From Anisakis pegreffii (Eukaryota > Nematoda > Chromadorea > Rhabditida > Anisakidae): DNA of 64,000 nucleotides. Under the pieces are notes generated by a model. The model ran no database searches. It was not told the DNA's origin and saw only the letters and a list, made by a program, of their open reading frames with translations. The stretch lies in NCBI GenBank assembly GCA_035041965.1, contig JAPYMA010000714.1:35944-99943 (forward strand). Direction: 5' to 3'. Both the position numbers and the translations under genes were made by a program. Below are positions 10,340 through 22,961 of this stretch, piece by piece. The first letter of the stretch is position 1. Every line of letters begins with the position of its first letter.

Positions 10340-10852
10340 AAACGACCGTTCCTTGTCCCTGTACGAGATAGTGTTCCCGGTAGTCCTGAATGAACATGGC
10401 CAAACATTTTGAGAATGCAGTCTGAATTTTCGCATATTCTGTTTGTATTTTTCATGACAGCGAGGAATACCCTCCACCTGGGCATTGACTTGCGATATCA
10501 CGGCAGTTTGAATTAAAGGATGCGCGTTGCTGATAATTGAAAGGCCTCATTTTGAAATCTTCAGCGAAAATGGAGCGTTAAAATGCGAAATATCAACGTT
10601 GATGAAGCGTTCTAGGAGTGTTTAACCACGTCCACAATTAATGCATCTAATGGAGTTAGTACTTACGGAGTTAACTGGCTACGGCAGCTAGTCACGCGTA
10701 CAGTTAAGGCAACCTCTGGGGTTAAATGAAGGCATCAAAGTGTACATTTCTAGTATCACCTTGTAATAATAAATAATCAACGTAATTCTCAGATCTAATC
10801 AACTCATACCTATGAAAACAACCTCCTTCTAAATACAACTTTACCGTTTCAG
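10340..10852. other. End of duplication unit, then intergenic
   Basis: Positions 10340-10490 repeat the sequence downstream of gene A (7240-7370) and close the tandem array. From 10500 on I see no gene or repeat. Confidence 0.45.
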
Positions 10853-11089
10853 TCTTCATCGTTCTCGTGTGGTGTTACGTTCACGAATTACCTCATTCAA
10901 TTTTTGTTTGATGTAAAGAAAGATGAACATGTAGATTCGGAAGCACTGTCCAGATGCTGTGAAAAATTTGACATGAAACCTCGCCCACGTCGTTTGAGGA
11001 GAAACGGGGTGTTTTCAATGACACACACTCCGCACAAACAAAATTGGGCAGAAGTCATATACGGCAGCTTTTTCTGCGCAAACCCCTAA
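10853..11089 (+). CDS. Possible terminal exon of an unknown gene
   Basis: A good acceptor (ACCGTTTCAG, ending 10852) is followed by a 78-codon open frame ending in TAA at 11087-11089. The peptide is charged and protein-like, with a dibasic-rich stretch KPRPRRLRRNG near its middle and four cysteines. No ATG begins it and I find no convincing upstream exon, so it may be chance or a gene remnant. No family recognised. Confidence 0.2.
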   Translation, partial: SSSFSCGVTFTNYLIQFLFDVKKDEHVDSEALSRCCEKFDMKPRPRRLRRNGVFSMTHTPHKQNWAEVIYGSFFCANP

Positions 11090-11665
11090 CTGTTAAACAT
11101 TGATGACCATTCAAGCCTCCTGATCTCATTGTGAGGTTCACCCTAGCATGGATTCACCCTAACACCTTAGTCACACCGTAAATGCTTTATCCATTGTTGC
11201 TTCTCCATCCCTACCCTGTGCTAACGACGTTTGAACAATGGTTTTACATAACCCTGTTTCCTTTCAAGCGAATACATCATCCTAATCGAGTGTCATACCA
11301 CCATGTATTTCGAAACAATCTAAATCATGGCTCCAGACTCGTTCCACTAAGCCCTAAGACATGTGTGACGATGTTCTCATGAAATGTTCCTGATCTATGA
11401 TTAGACATATTTTGCTTTATCTCTAACAGTATGCTGCACTAGCACATTTTCTAAATTGCTTCTCAAATCGATAACTCGAAAACCTTTCCAGTTCCAAGTT
11501 TTTCATTCCTAACTGCAACGCAAACAATCGTGGTAAGACCACAACTTATACAGCAGTAAACTTACCGGCACTAAACTACAATAGCTGCCGTCATGACAAT
11601 TCTAAACTCATTAAAACAGTAGATACCGATAGCTTGCGTAATGTGTGGTAACACGTGGAAAACAT
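11090..11665. other. Intergenic, no gene seen
   Basis: No splice-supported exon, RNA gene or clear repeat was found in this stretch. Confidence 0.35.
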
Positions 11666-12019
11666 TTATGCAGCTGTCACGCCACGCACCATTGGCATTT
11701 TCAAATATATCCCAATCGCAGCAAATTTGTGAGCTTGCTTCCAGTCAAGAGCATCAAACTCTAGCCTGACCTTAACATGTGACATCGAATTGTACCCGAG
11801 GGCTTCGTGCAGGGTGCCTATGCACTTTGCGATTCTACCTCGCTCATTGAATGCCACCAAACCATGCCTAGCAATGTTTCCCTCCATTATGCCTGGCATG
11901 ACAGCATCAAAAACACGATAATGATCAAGACGGGATGAGCACGGTGATGATCGCACGAAACAATCACATAATAACAACGCGAAGTAATTACATAAACAAC
12001 AGCAACAGCAAGGGGACAA
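11666..12019 (-). CDS. Orphan open frame with protein-like composition
   Basis: A 117-codon minus-strand open frame. Its first third is a cysteine/leucine run without an ATG start. From about residue 28 on it has balanced, charged composition (for example GRIAKCIGTLHEALGY and EFDALDWKQAHKFAAIGIYL) unlike the shadow frames nearby. The first in-frame ATG lies within that part. I see no clear acceptor at its upstream edge. It may be an exon of a gene I could not complete, or a fragment of a mobile element, since repeats follow at once. No family recognised. Confidence 0.25.
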   Translation of the reverse strand: MSPCCCCCLCNYFALLLCDCFVRSSPCSSRLDHYRVFDAVMPGIMEGNIARHGLVAFNERGRIAKCIGTLHEALGYNSMSHVKVRLEFDALDWKQAHKFAAIGIYLKMPMVRGVTAA

Positions 12020-12444
12020 TCAACCAAATATTCACATAAACTCGAGGATAACATGGATAAATTCTAGCTGAATAATTTGAAAATGAAATCGAATTAAGTC
12101 AGCTGCCATCGTTTCAGTTCAACTCAAAAGTGATTTGAGTTCAAGTCATGCTAATGCTAAGTAGCGCTTGATTCAGGTCTCGCTTCCTAAAAAGGTATAA
12201 GAGCAATCCGGGGAAGGCTACCTGGCTTTCAGCTACTTATGTTATCAAGTGAGTGCTCGAATGATAAAGTTTCTGAAAACTTCATGATGTTACCCCGAAA
12301 ACGCTACTTCAAAAACACTGATTATCTTTATAACTTACACATCAACTTATTCCAACCCTGACAAGACACTGTGCTAGCAGCCAACAGAAAATTCTAACAT
12401 CTATGCACAGATCAAACCACAGCCATCCAATTCAATCCTAGCCC

Positions 12445-12900
12445 GTGATACAAGCTCTCGAAACTGGTCAGTTATTAATAACAGAAGCGATGACTTATCA
12501 AATATACCTTATCACCACTTATGACAAACAATAACTGCACTGGCAAGGGAAATAAGGATGTCATCATAGAATTGTATGAATGCCATCATGACACTAGCTA
12601 ATAGATAAGCTTCGGCGAGTAACCACAAACACCTAAGAGATTTCTCCTCATAACGCATTTAATAACATTGGAACTTTATTCCAGCTGTTATTAAACAGCA
12701 CTATGAGTAAGACGTTCTTCGAGTCACCAGTCAGCGACTCGACTCTACAGGATGAGTGGTCCAGGCGAACTTTCCAGACCTACCGCTAACTTCATAAGGC
12801 GATTCATACCCTACGTTAGTGAAACTCAATTTTTAGGGAACATTTTCTTAATTTGATATGCCAGTACAGCTATTAACAACACCTGAAGTTACCTGTCCCG
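12445..12900 (+). repeat. Tandem repeat unit, copy 1
   Basis: Three blocks recur in the same order in 12945-13890: an AAGCTCTCG-containing block near 12449, a roughly 135-base block at 12535-12672 and a roughly 170-base block at 12718-12895. Block identity is high by eye. No coding sequence is seen in it. Confidence 0.65.
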
Positions 12901-12944
12901 CGAACTAACTAATACGTTATTTTTAATGCGATAACTATAGACTA

Positions 12945-13890
12945 AGATTCAAGCTCTCGGAAGTGGTCAACTATTAAAGATAAACTTCGAAAGTTGGTGT
13001 TCATTGGAAACCTTTCTCCAAATGAAGAGGCTATAATGCTTCTTATCCCATTCGAATGGATTGTTTGAAGTTATCGAGTATCTTAGTAGCACTAGTGATG
13101 AATGATAACTACACTGGCAAGGGACATAAGGATATTATCAGAGAATTGTATGAATGCCATCATGACACTAGCTAATAGATAAGCTTCGGCGAGTAACCAC
13201 AAACACCTGAGAGCTTTCCCCTTATAATGCATTTGGCAACATTTAAACGGAGTGAAATGACTTCATGTATGCAGCCAATGGTCAACCCGATAACAATTCT
13301 CCCCTGTTAAGGGAAAGTGCGCACGGTGGGTCCGGGAACCCCCGTTACCTGAGCAAATGTCCGAAGACACTACTCAGGCCAACTTACGCGCATTCCCTAT
13401 CCCCGGTCAAATCGGCGCCTTTCCCGGGCCGGGAACGCCCGTCATATGTTCCGAAGAATGAATGCTAGCGATACTCGGGTAAATATCGCTAGCATATTTT
13501 GAGTTGTTTCTCCCCGATTTGCCGAGACTGCCGGTAGGCGGGGAACGCCTCTTGCATTTTCCTAAACCTAGCCCCTCTTGTTGGCAGCTCGACGGGTTGG
13601 GATCACCCACGCAGCCAAAATTTGCATTTTTAATATGACCATTGGCTACATCCAATCTATCATTGCAACACAGCCTAACTGTCACTAAATAACACTACGA
13701 GGGAAAAGGTCTTCGAGTCACCCATACAGCAACTCGACTCTACAGGATGAGTGGTCCAGGCGAACTTTCCAGACCTACCGCTAACTTCATAAGGCGATTC
13801 ATACCCTACAGTTTTGAAGCTTAATTTAGTTGAATGGGATTTATTTTTTTCATATGCCAGTGTAACTATTATCAACACTAGTTGCAATAC
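12945..13890 (+). repeat. Tandem repeat unit, copy 2, interrupted by an insertion
   Basis: The same three blocks as copy 1 appear at about 12952, 13097-13230 and 13713-13885. The last two are pushed apart by roughly 440 extra bases, most of which is the GC-rich element at 13273-13647. Copy 1 therefore serves as the empty-site version. Confidence 0.65.
13273..13647 (+). mobile_element. GC-rich non-autonomous element with 12-base inverted ends
   Basis: The ends AGCCAATGGTCA (13273-13284) and TGACCATTGGCT (13636-13647) are perfect inverted repeats, and the flanking ATG-C/ATG-T bases extend the symmetry. The 375 bases between them are markedly more GC-rich than the surroundings. They also contain a hairpin with 12-base perfect arms (ATGCTAGCGATA at 13462-13473 and its complement at 13484-13495, 10-base loop). 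No transposase is encoded, so this would be a MITE-like element mobilised in trans. I could not identify a target-site duplication or the superfamily. Confidence 0.6.
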
Positions 13891-16141
13891 TCTCTCCCTC
13901 CCCCCCCCTCCTCTTCCCTCAACTAACTATGAATTTTTCTCGTTCGATCTTATATCTATAGGAAATGATCAATTTCGAGAGCTTCTTCTCAAGTATGAGT
14001 TTATCGCAGTGACTGCAGTGAGGCTATGCATAGAAGCTGAACAGTCCTTTAAGGTGCATAGTTAAAGTCTGAGCAGGCCCAAAAGGTGTATGTCCTCAAG
14101 CTGAGGTACCCTTCAAAGCAAATATCTTCAAAGCGAAGAACCTCGCGAAAGTTTATCTCAGCGTCTGTATACCAGAATGTTTTATGATTCAAAATCTGAA
14201 TAGCTGGGAAATGAATCATAAATAACACTTCAATTACAAAATGATTTACAATGCTAACAATAATGATCAATGCACAAAATGAATGAATAAATACACAATG
14301 AGAACATCCTTGACGTAACAACATGTATACAAATCAATTAATTTACAGTCCGAAAGAATAAATGCAAACAAAATCGATGATTCGTAAACTCGAGTCAAAA
14401 ATCATCAAATTTTCATTCTTTGGATTTCAATTGTAATGGTTCAAAACTCGTAACCTGGCGCTTCCTAGCGCCTCGGTGTCGTATTTGTCTGTCATATAAT
14501 TGTGGTTGCTGGTATTATCGTCGTATTCGTCTTGTTGTCCTATTAACGATATATAATTGTCGGATCTGTTGTTTGTTGATACTGCTATGATAGCTGTTGA
14601 AAATCGATACTAAATTTTGCTCTCGTTAACATCGCGACCATATAACGCCGTTCGGCCATCACCATCGATCTTCTTATCCAGTTACCGGTGGCAGCCAACA
14701 TATCCTACCTAGAATAGAACAACGGTAAAATGTTAACAAGATGTATCATTTTCGACCATGAATCACACTTGCTATGTTGACAAAGATACCAACATTACTA
14801 TCACGCAGCTATTTGATAAGCTATTATAAATCAACACATCTGCCATTGAACATGTAATTCTAGGCAGAATTGAATGAATACTCAATGATGGATGCATGCG
14901 ATTCACCATACAATTGAATATACGTAGAATCATATTAGATTGGGAAAAGTTCGCAAGATTTATTGACAATAAAGTCATGTAATAAGTTCCAAACCACCAT
15001 GTACTAAATTAAATCACCACAAAAAATAACGCACACATAAACAGCACCACTTCACCGCACGCAACAAAAGTAAATGAGTGCTGAATGAAAACAGAAATGT
15101 TATGAACATGGCATTCACTGTGCACGATCTGCGGTGATCAATTGTTATGGCATCATCGACAGATCGATAAAATTTATAGATTGCCCATTTATGATCAGAA
15201 CGAGGTGATCGACGAAGCATGCACATATTATTATGTCATACCACTAGTGGGTGAATTCTAGCATCAATGGAAAAACAATCAATGTTTCACGGATATCATT
15301 CTTTAGGTTCTTAGAAGTTGTTTCATTCCAGAATGCGAATGAAGTTCGGGAGGCATGCTAACAATGCTATTCTGAGAGGATATTATCAATTGAAAGTGTT
15401 ATTGCATATCGTTATTCTCAAAACATGGTGATTTGAATGACTGCGTGAACTTCCTGGATCTTTCGTTTGCACTGAATGGAGTCTAGATAAACTTTGGTCC
15501 TTTTCAACTAACAGTCGAGACAGAAAAAAATCAGAGGCAATGACTCAATCAGCGAATATAATGATAAAAATAATAATATTTATTCGCATGATTCATAACA
15601 GAACTCTTACAAAAAATTACTGTACGGCGAATATACTGTCCCAAATATTGCTGGGGAGGAATGAAGGATTGAAAAACAGGTAGAAGAAAATAACAATTTA
15701 AATACATTATCACACAATGGCAGCGATATCATATCAGCGAATCAGTCGATAATACCGTATTTGTAATCTATCATATTAGACCGACATTCAAACCCCAGAT
15801 TTAATTTAATCTCATAGTTGGCTCCTACAAACAGATCAATCTAATACCGCCGTGTACGCCAGCACAGTGAAATACATATATCGATTAAGCGTCAGATTAG
15901 CTCATCGTTCAAAGAGTAATTAATGAGTTTGTTCTGAGGTTATATCACAACTACCCTCAGACGATGACCTATCTCATCGTGCGTTTAGCGTGCAAAACAG
16001 CTGACTTCCGTTCATCACATATGTTCTTCATCATTGATTATTCGATCACATCGATAGTTTATTCATCAGTCAACTGTTCAATCGCTGGCGTAATCATATG
16101 GTCGCTTGGGAAGCTATTCAGTGTTTATATTTACATCAATA
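13891..16141. other. Intergenic upstream of first legumain gene
   Basis: It opens with a short C-rich run near 13900. A small GC-rich hairpin (GGCGCT TCCT AGCGCC) lies at 14457-14472. No splice-supported exon, RNA gene or clear repeat was found. Confidence 0.4.
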
Positions 16142-19100
16142 ATGACTTGTATTTCACATCTGATTACATTGTTATTAACCTTTCCTGTTGTTGCAACACT
16201 TCAAGCAAACTATATTTCAGCGGAGTCATCCTTAAAGTAAGTATTCGACTTAAAAAGCCTGAAATTTTTAAACATAACAACTCAAGAAAATTTTATATCC
16301 TGTTTGAACAAAAGCATTTTCTGATTTGGTTTTCTTAATCAAGTCAGAAATCATACCTTTAAGAGTGTCAAATGATGCTGAGGAGTTGGTTCAGCCGAAG
16401 ATATGGGCTCTCATTGCTGCTGGCTCCTACGACTGGATCAATTATCGTCATCAGGTTAGCACTTTTAAGAATTTTTTGAAGACTACTTCGTTTACAGATA
16501 CTTGTCCTCTGTCCCAAGCAAAACATTAAGAACACCTATGGCATACCTCAAAACTTCTTGAGGCGATGTGCAATCTCTCTCGCCTTGCCATGATCCACTA
16601 TATTGAAGAGATCAGTGGAAACTGGGAGATTTTATTATGCACTTATTCCTGCATTTCTTATGCGTTTTGTACGTATTGCAATGTATGCACATTCCACTTG
16701 CTGTGCAATCATCTTGTGCTTTATTAGTCGGCATGTATCAGTTTTTTAATGAACCTTTGTGCTGAATGAATAGAGTGAAATAAAATGAAATTGCTAGATG
16801 TTTTGCTTGCGAGGCATATAAAATAACATTGATTTCGGTTACCACTTCCATTAGATTCATCCATACAACACTTCCTTCGCGTAAATCAATTCTGTTTAAG
16901 AACTGGAATGCTGAACGCTGAGAGGATCTTTCGTAATGAATTAAAGACTAAAAGATCATTTTGAATGTTCTTTGTTGCAGGCAGATGCATGCCATGCCTT
17001 TCACCTTTTCAAGAGTCATGGCATACCCGAAGAACGTATCATCTTAATGATGTACGATGATATCGCTTATCACAAAAGGTAAACTTGTCATCAAACCGCT
17101 CATCGCTGTGACGGATGTAATCCTGTTAAGAACTCGACCATTAATGATGAAGCACTTGACGCATTTTATGGCTTTATTATTTTCTGGATTCTTCAAGAAT
17201 TGATGGTTGATTGACACAATTCAATCATTTAACCATAAATAAAAACCAGTTTGATCAACTATCTTCGCTGGTTCTATCTTTACTTCAGTTTGAAGTTTAG
17301 GACAAAAGCAGCAGTTTTTGAATAAATTCTTTGAAATTTAATTTCAACGATGATATCAGATAGTTTCAGTAATCCCAATCCCGGTGTGATTATTAATCAA
17401 CCGAACGGTTCGAATGTTTATGAGGGAGTTCGTGTTGACTATCGAGGCAATGATGTAACTCCGGAAAATTTCTTAGCGATCCTCCAAGGAGATATGAAAT
17501 CTGTGAGAGGTGGCAGCGGGCGTGTAATTGCAAGTTCAGCAAGTGATCATATTTTCGTTTATTTCGTCGATCATGGAGCGACGGGCTTGATTCAATTTCC
17601 CAACTCGATTGTATGTGCCTCTTTTTAAGCATTTTTCAAAAAATGCCTCAAAGTTTCCGATTTTGAAATTTTCTGTCTCATCCATTCAGGAAATAGTACA
17701 TTCCTCGTACAATTCCATTGTCGCCCTCAGCGCCGATTGGAGGTTCCTTTGAGTTTACGTATTAGTGTTACATGGTGTGTGAAGAATTTATCGAATATAC
17801 ATAGAATTATCGCCACTGAATGAACAAACACGTTAACGCACATGAATAGTCACTGTAAATTAATTGTTAGCTAAGGAGAACTTTAGGATTGCGATAATCA
17901 ACTCGTTTTCTTCGACATCTGGCAATACTCTGAAAAGTACGTTTAGATAAAGAGGGAATTTTCAGCTGACGGTTAAGCAGCTGAACGATGCTCTTCGTTT
18001 GATGCATGCAAAGCATCAGTATAAGCGAGTTGTATTCTTTATGGAGGCATGCGAAGGTGGTTCCATGTTCAACAATATTCTGCCAAAAAACATCAACGGT
18101 AATTTCTGAACTTTTGCATTTATGCAGCTTGAAGCAAGTGTTGTTTTGAACCAGTTTTATTGATTCATTTAATACCATTATATTCTATCTTACTGTTCAG
18201 CTTTTAGTTTATGCAGTAACGTCTGCAAATGAAAAAGAAAGTGCGTGGGCATGCTATTGTGATAATGATCGTGAGGGTTTACCGTGTTTGGGTGACGTTT
18301 TCTCAGTGAGTTGGATGGGTAATGCTGACAGTGTAAGTGCATTCGTCTAATAATTCTATGCCTCTTGAATCGAACTGATATGAAGTTTGGATGCAGTAGC
18401 CATGACAGCGATAGCAAATGTTATGGAAATGATTATAAGGCAAATAGATTTTATACCAAAAGACCAAATAATCGTTCCTAGCTAATTTTGGTATGCTGAT
18501 TACAAATCTACAATTAAATTCGTTCTATGCTGATTAGGTTTTGCGCAAAATGCAAATGAGGCACTGCTGTTATTCCACAACATTTTTCAACGTATCTGTT
18601 TGAAACAGCAGCTATGATGGGAATTTAACTGCGGTGCGGTGGCTATCGTAATGTACATGTGAAATTGGTCATGACTCATGAGATCGTGGCATACCCTATC
18701 CTACAAACTAGGTTCATTGCTCTTACATTAGTTGCTTTATCCACAACGAACATAGTCAGGAATGATCTTTCAGAGAGATTTGAAATCAGAAAAACTAAAA
18801 ACTCAAGTAGAAATTGCACGAGAGGCCACTACATCGAGTCATGTAATGGAGTACGGTAATATGTCAATCGGCAACTTATCTGCTGCTAACTTCGAAGGAT
18901 CGAAACCAGTATTCGCCGATTCACTTCAACCAAAAAAGGTAGTGCAACCAGAAACTATCGCTCTCACGATTTTTTCGAATTTTTGAGTTTAAAAAGATTT
19001 TACAAATCCGAAGTGAATAACAATTCTTTTGATGAAAAGAAATGCGTGAATGAATGGAGTGTAATGTATTCAAGGAAGCGAATATGTTCAACAAATGAAT

Positions 19101-20302
19101 ATTTGATTGCAATTCTTTAAAGTTGAGGAGAGATGAAGTGAGATGAAAAGATAATTTCTATCCAGTTGAACAAGCAACTGCTACGTTAATTAGCATCGAT
19201 CAAAGACACATTTGAATAGTTTTTTGAGGCATTCAGCCACTTTGCAGCATCAGTACTTTTCAAGTATCTGTAAAGTCATTACAGACCATAATCTCCTCGA
19301 TTATGCCAGTCCGTGAAATTCCATTTATAACTCTTAAAAGGAAACTGAGAACGCTTCGAAAGTCACATGAAAGATCTGCTCTCAGGCATCAAATAAAAAT
19401 CATGTTAATGGTTAGTTAACGGATCTTATTTATCACTAGCGTTCTTCTTAAAATCATACAACCCAGTACGCGGATAAGTCTTTTTTATCTAGAAGAAGTT
19501 CCTGAACTGATTCAGAATGTTTCAGCAGAATTATTGATCGCAAGAAGTGAACAATCCACACGGTCTGAATGGATTCTTTATGAATTCAAAAGAATAACTC
19601 GTCTCTAAACCGTGCTCTCAAACTTGTTTTCAATTTTAAGTAATTTACTGCGTTGAAATTGTTCATATTGCCTTCAGTAATATCTGTATCAGATACCTCT
19701 GCATACTAGTCGAAAAAACACACTTAGTTGATATTTCATCAATTGAAGAGGCGGACTTATTCGAGGGAATTTAGTCTCTTATTCTGCGATTTTAGCCAGT
19801 GACTGTTGGAGGCACTATGTATAGCAAATTTCACCATATTAACCATTAGTATGGGAATTAAGCAATTTCTAATTCTAGAAACGAACATACTTAAAAACGT
19901 TCTTCACCGAACTTGTGTCTACACTTGTGGGGGATCGATCGACACAGAAGCGTTTACTGAATGAATATCCAGTGTCGATAACGAATTTGCATTGTTACGA
20001 CGATGTCATACGAGCCTTTCATACATCGTGCTTCAACTTCAATAATGTTCGTGAATTTTCACAATGTCTTTCATATAATTTCTCATTTTCCAAGGGACTG
20101 GAAAATGGTGCAATTTTCTGAATGGAAACCATTCTTGAATTTCGATATGCTCTTAATCGGAAGTGCTATTTTTCAGAACAGCTACGCTCTCAAATACGCT
20201 TATGTGTTGGCTAATATTTGCGAAGAACGAATTCCAACGAATATCATTCTACAAAAGCTTTTGATTCAGTGTTTAGACATCCAACATGATAATATTCATT
20301 GA
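16142..20302 (+). CDS. LGMN: Legumain (asparaginyl endopeptidase, C13), copy 1
   Basis: Ten exons: 16142-16236, 16364-16454, 16981-17078, 17370-17610, 17966-18098, 18208-18332, 18774-18938, 19285-19410, 19879-20046, 20177-20302, giving 455 residues. Legumains cleave after Asn in acidic lysosomes or gut lumen and are made as zymogens. A signal peptide covers roughly residues 1-20. Catalytic His163 lies in FVDHGATG and Cys204 in EACEGGSM, 41 residues apart as in human legumain. The P1-pocket residues are present: Arg60 (NYRHQ), Glu202, and the Asp of LGD. The C-terminal prodomain keeps its four cysteines. Odd point: the usual EACESGSM reads EACEGGSM, with Gly for Ser two residues after the nucleophile. 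The start is chosen because only this ATG gives a signal peptide with the phase needed by exon 2. All introns are GT-AG. Confidence 0.9.
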
Positions 20303-20347
20303 CGATTGTTCTCATAAACAATATGTATTCAAACAGTTGCATTCAAA

Positions 20348-20353
20348 AATAAA
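20348..20353 (+). other. Poly(A) signal of legumain copy 1
   Basis: AATAAA 46 bases after the TGA stop, giving a very short 3' UTR. Confidence 0.55.
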
Positions 20354-20425
20354 ATGTTTTCTTCGAAGGAGGGTTATACAATTCATAAATTATGCCATAG
20401 GGCAATGAGACAGTTCGTGAAGCAT

Positions 20426-20536
20426 AGTGGTTCTCCCGTTCTGGTGCTATCATAACTAATAATTGCACGGAATACTAATTTCGCGACATCCCCAAATTAC
20501 CTAAAACGGGTAATTTCACTCCCTATGAGAACCACT
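20426..20536 (+). mobile_element. Short hAT-like MITE, copy 1
   Basis: The ends AGTGGTTCTC (20426-20435) and GAGAACCACT (20527-20536) are perfect 10-base inverted repeats. CAGTGGTTCTC-type ends are typical of hAT-family elements. The interior aligns with the copy at 21101-21220 (GCACGGAATACTAATTTC against GCACGAAATACTGATTTC). It has no coding capacity. Confidence 0.55.
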
Positions 20537-20539
20537 GTC

Positions 20540-21098
20540 CTAGACCGTTGTGTTGCTCATTACTGCAATTGATTATGATTGCACGAAAAGCTATTGTCTG
20601 TAACACGCTCACTTCGAACTGATTTAGATAAATTCTCATTCTTTTCAGACGTGTTGTATTCACTCTCATAGCTATTTCATGCGAATATCGTTCTCTTGAT
20701 GAGTTTTTCTCATTCACTTCGTCTCATTTCACTTCACAGTTCGAATCAATATCTCATTCTGTAGCATATACTATTTACTGGATACAATGACGAGTGTTGA
20801 CAACCGAAATCAACAATACAGCAATCGAATATTATTGCTCAACAACGTTCGACAGTCAAATGATCAATTATAGAGTGTATTTGATAGAATGAGAATTTGA
20901 CTTTAATTGTTGAGTAAAATGAATGAGAAATTATCAAAAGAGAACATTTTCGGTGATAAGAGCTATAAGAGTGATTGTAGCAGCAAGGAAAAGAATGAAA
21001 ACCCTGTTAGACTCGGACAAGCCACTCAGAAAATAGGAGAATCGAAGAGTGTTGCCATCAACTAACCTCGTTTACACATCCCGGTTAAAAACACTATC
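20540..21098. other. Intergenic between the two MITE copies
   Basis: No supported gene or RNA. The 64-codon minus-strand frame at 20523-20717 overlaps the MITE end and is not supported. Confidence 0.4.
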
Positions 21099-21100
21099 AC

Positions 21101-21220
21101 AGTGGCGTTCTATCGTAACATAACAACTGCACGAAATACTGATTTCTCGATCCCTTTCATTATCCCGTGACACCTCCAAATTAACCAAAATCGGTTATTT
21201 CACCCCCTGCGAGAAGCACT
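21101..21220 (+). mobile_element. Short hAT-like MITE, copy 2
   Basis: A diverged relative of 20426-20536 in the same orientation. Its ends are imperfect (left AGTGGCGTTCT, right GAGAAGCACT) and it keeps the shared interior. It lies about 675 bases from copy 1. Confidence 0.5.
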
Positions 21221-21222
21221 GG

Positions 21223-22961
21223 TTTAGCAGCTGCATCGTACAGAGAATTTATGACTAATTCTAAGAGATTATTGGTATATCGTGCAATTTACTTTCAAAG
21301 GTCACTCTAAAAAATCCCTAGACACATATTCATTCGAGGGATCGGAATGTTGATTGTTTTAGTATGTTTCATGTTCATCTATCCGACAAAAATTGGGCAG
21401 ACTAGTGGCGTACCTTAGTACCTCTGAGTTTTCTAAAAGTATGATTCGTCATAAGATTCATTCGCATTATTGACTCAGGTGTTTCAGATGACGTTCTTAT
21501 ACTGTTATATCTGGAACAGTGAAGTAGTTCGTGCGTGATACTTGTAACAAGAAAGCAAAATATCAACGATATGTGGACAGACGATGAATCCAATGAAGAG
21601 CAAATTGAGGAGGAAAATCTTTCGTTCTAAGGTGTTTCTAAATGATTCTTGCTGTGAGATTTACTGCTATTTTGCTGACCTCATCAAACAAGACGAGCAA
21701 TTCTTTTTGTGTGAATCGGTACATTCACTGTCATCCACGATGGTTGTGATAGATGTGATTTGAAATAATCTGCATGTTTCTCTTCCTGTCACAAACTCAT
21801 TCACTTGTTCAGATCAAGGACCGGATGCGTCCAATAGCTCATCAGCTCTGAATCTGATGAATTCAACAACTATTGCTTCTTATCGGGCTTTCCTTCCTTC
21901 CAGATTTTCATCAATCATGGATTCAATACCATGTGCTTGTTCTTTACTGCGGTTGCAACCTTAAAACCATTATTGTCCAATTGCTTCGTTACACCGAGTT
22001 TGTCAATTCATTCAGATGTGCGCAAAAATTCAATCAAAATTTAGCAGATATGAATCATAATATTGTTTTCTTTATTCTATTATATTCCGTGAATGACAAT
22101 TCAATTCAAAAACAGCTATATCTGTTTCGAACGTTTGTATCGAATAACACTGACTCAATTTTCTCTCATAAACAATTATTGATGTAAACAGAAAGTGACT
22201 AATGAAAGAGATTTGCACTTTCCCGCATATAGAATTACCTCTCAACAACCAATTAATACCGTTTGATTTCAAAACTTGAAGTTGCAATAATATTTTTTCG
22301 TCATCAACATCATTACTTATCATAAGTTTACCATTCACTGCCTTTGTTATACGCTCTCATAATCATTCCCTTGTAATGGCACTATTCTGCAGTAAATCAC
22401 TTTAACCGTATGCGCAGATCAGTTTTAGTGCATGACGTTTTGATACGTTACAAGTAAACCGGATGTTTCAGTCCAGTTCCTTTGTATCTGATAGTGAGTG
22501 AGAAAAGCGAGCTTTTCGTGCTTTCCTCATATCTTACAATAAGTGAAATTTTTGCATTGAAACGTTACAATCCACTTTTTTGCACCATGACAAAACATCA
22601 TATGCCGCACAGAAACGTTCAATTCGGCATCATTTTGGAATAACTTCAGTACTTTCGAATAAAATAACACTGTCAATGCTTCATACTGTTTTTTTTTTTG
22701 CAATGAACATTTCGGTCTTTCATCTAACAAACTGCTCGTATCGGTACGGTCAATCCTAACGTCAATCCTAAGTTGGAGTTCTTCATTGAAGTTTCGATGC
22801 GCATTGAATGACAGTTCAGTGTCGCTCTTTAGTGAAAGGGTATTGCAAATAGAATTGATTGTACATCTGGTTATTTTTATCAGTGTTTGAGAAGATGAAT
22901 TGTGAGTCTACTGATCGTTAAAAGGGACAACGGACTGATAACGCTTATCACTATTCTCGCA
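21223..22961. other. Intergenic between the legumain genes
   Basis: AT-rich with no supported exon. A 12-base T run occurs near 22690. The open frames at 21402-21593, 21873-22187, 22072-22338 and 22527-22730 overlap on opposite strands or look random. Confidence 0.4.

Noticed and set aside
14457..14472. GC-rich hairpin GGCGCT TCCT AGCGCC, resembling a histone 3' stem-loop
   Set aside because: The stem size fits, but the loop and stem pyrimidines do not match the histone consensus, the flanks are wrong, and no histone reading frame lies nearby.
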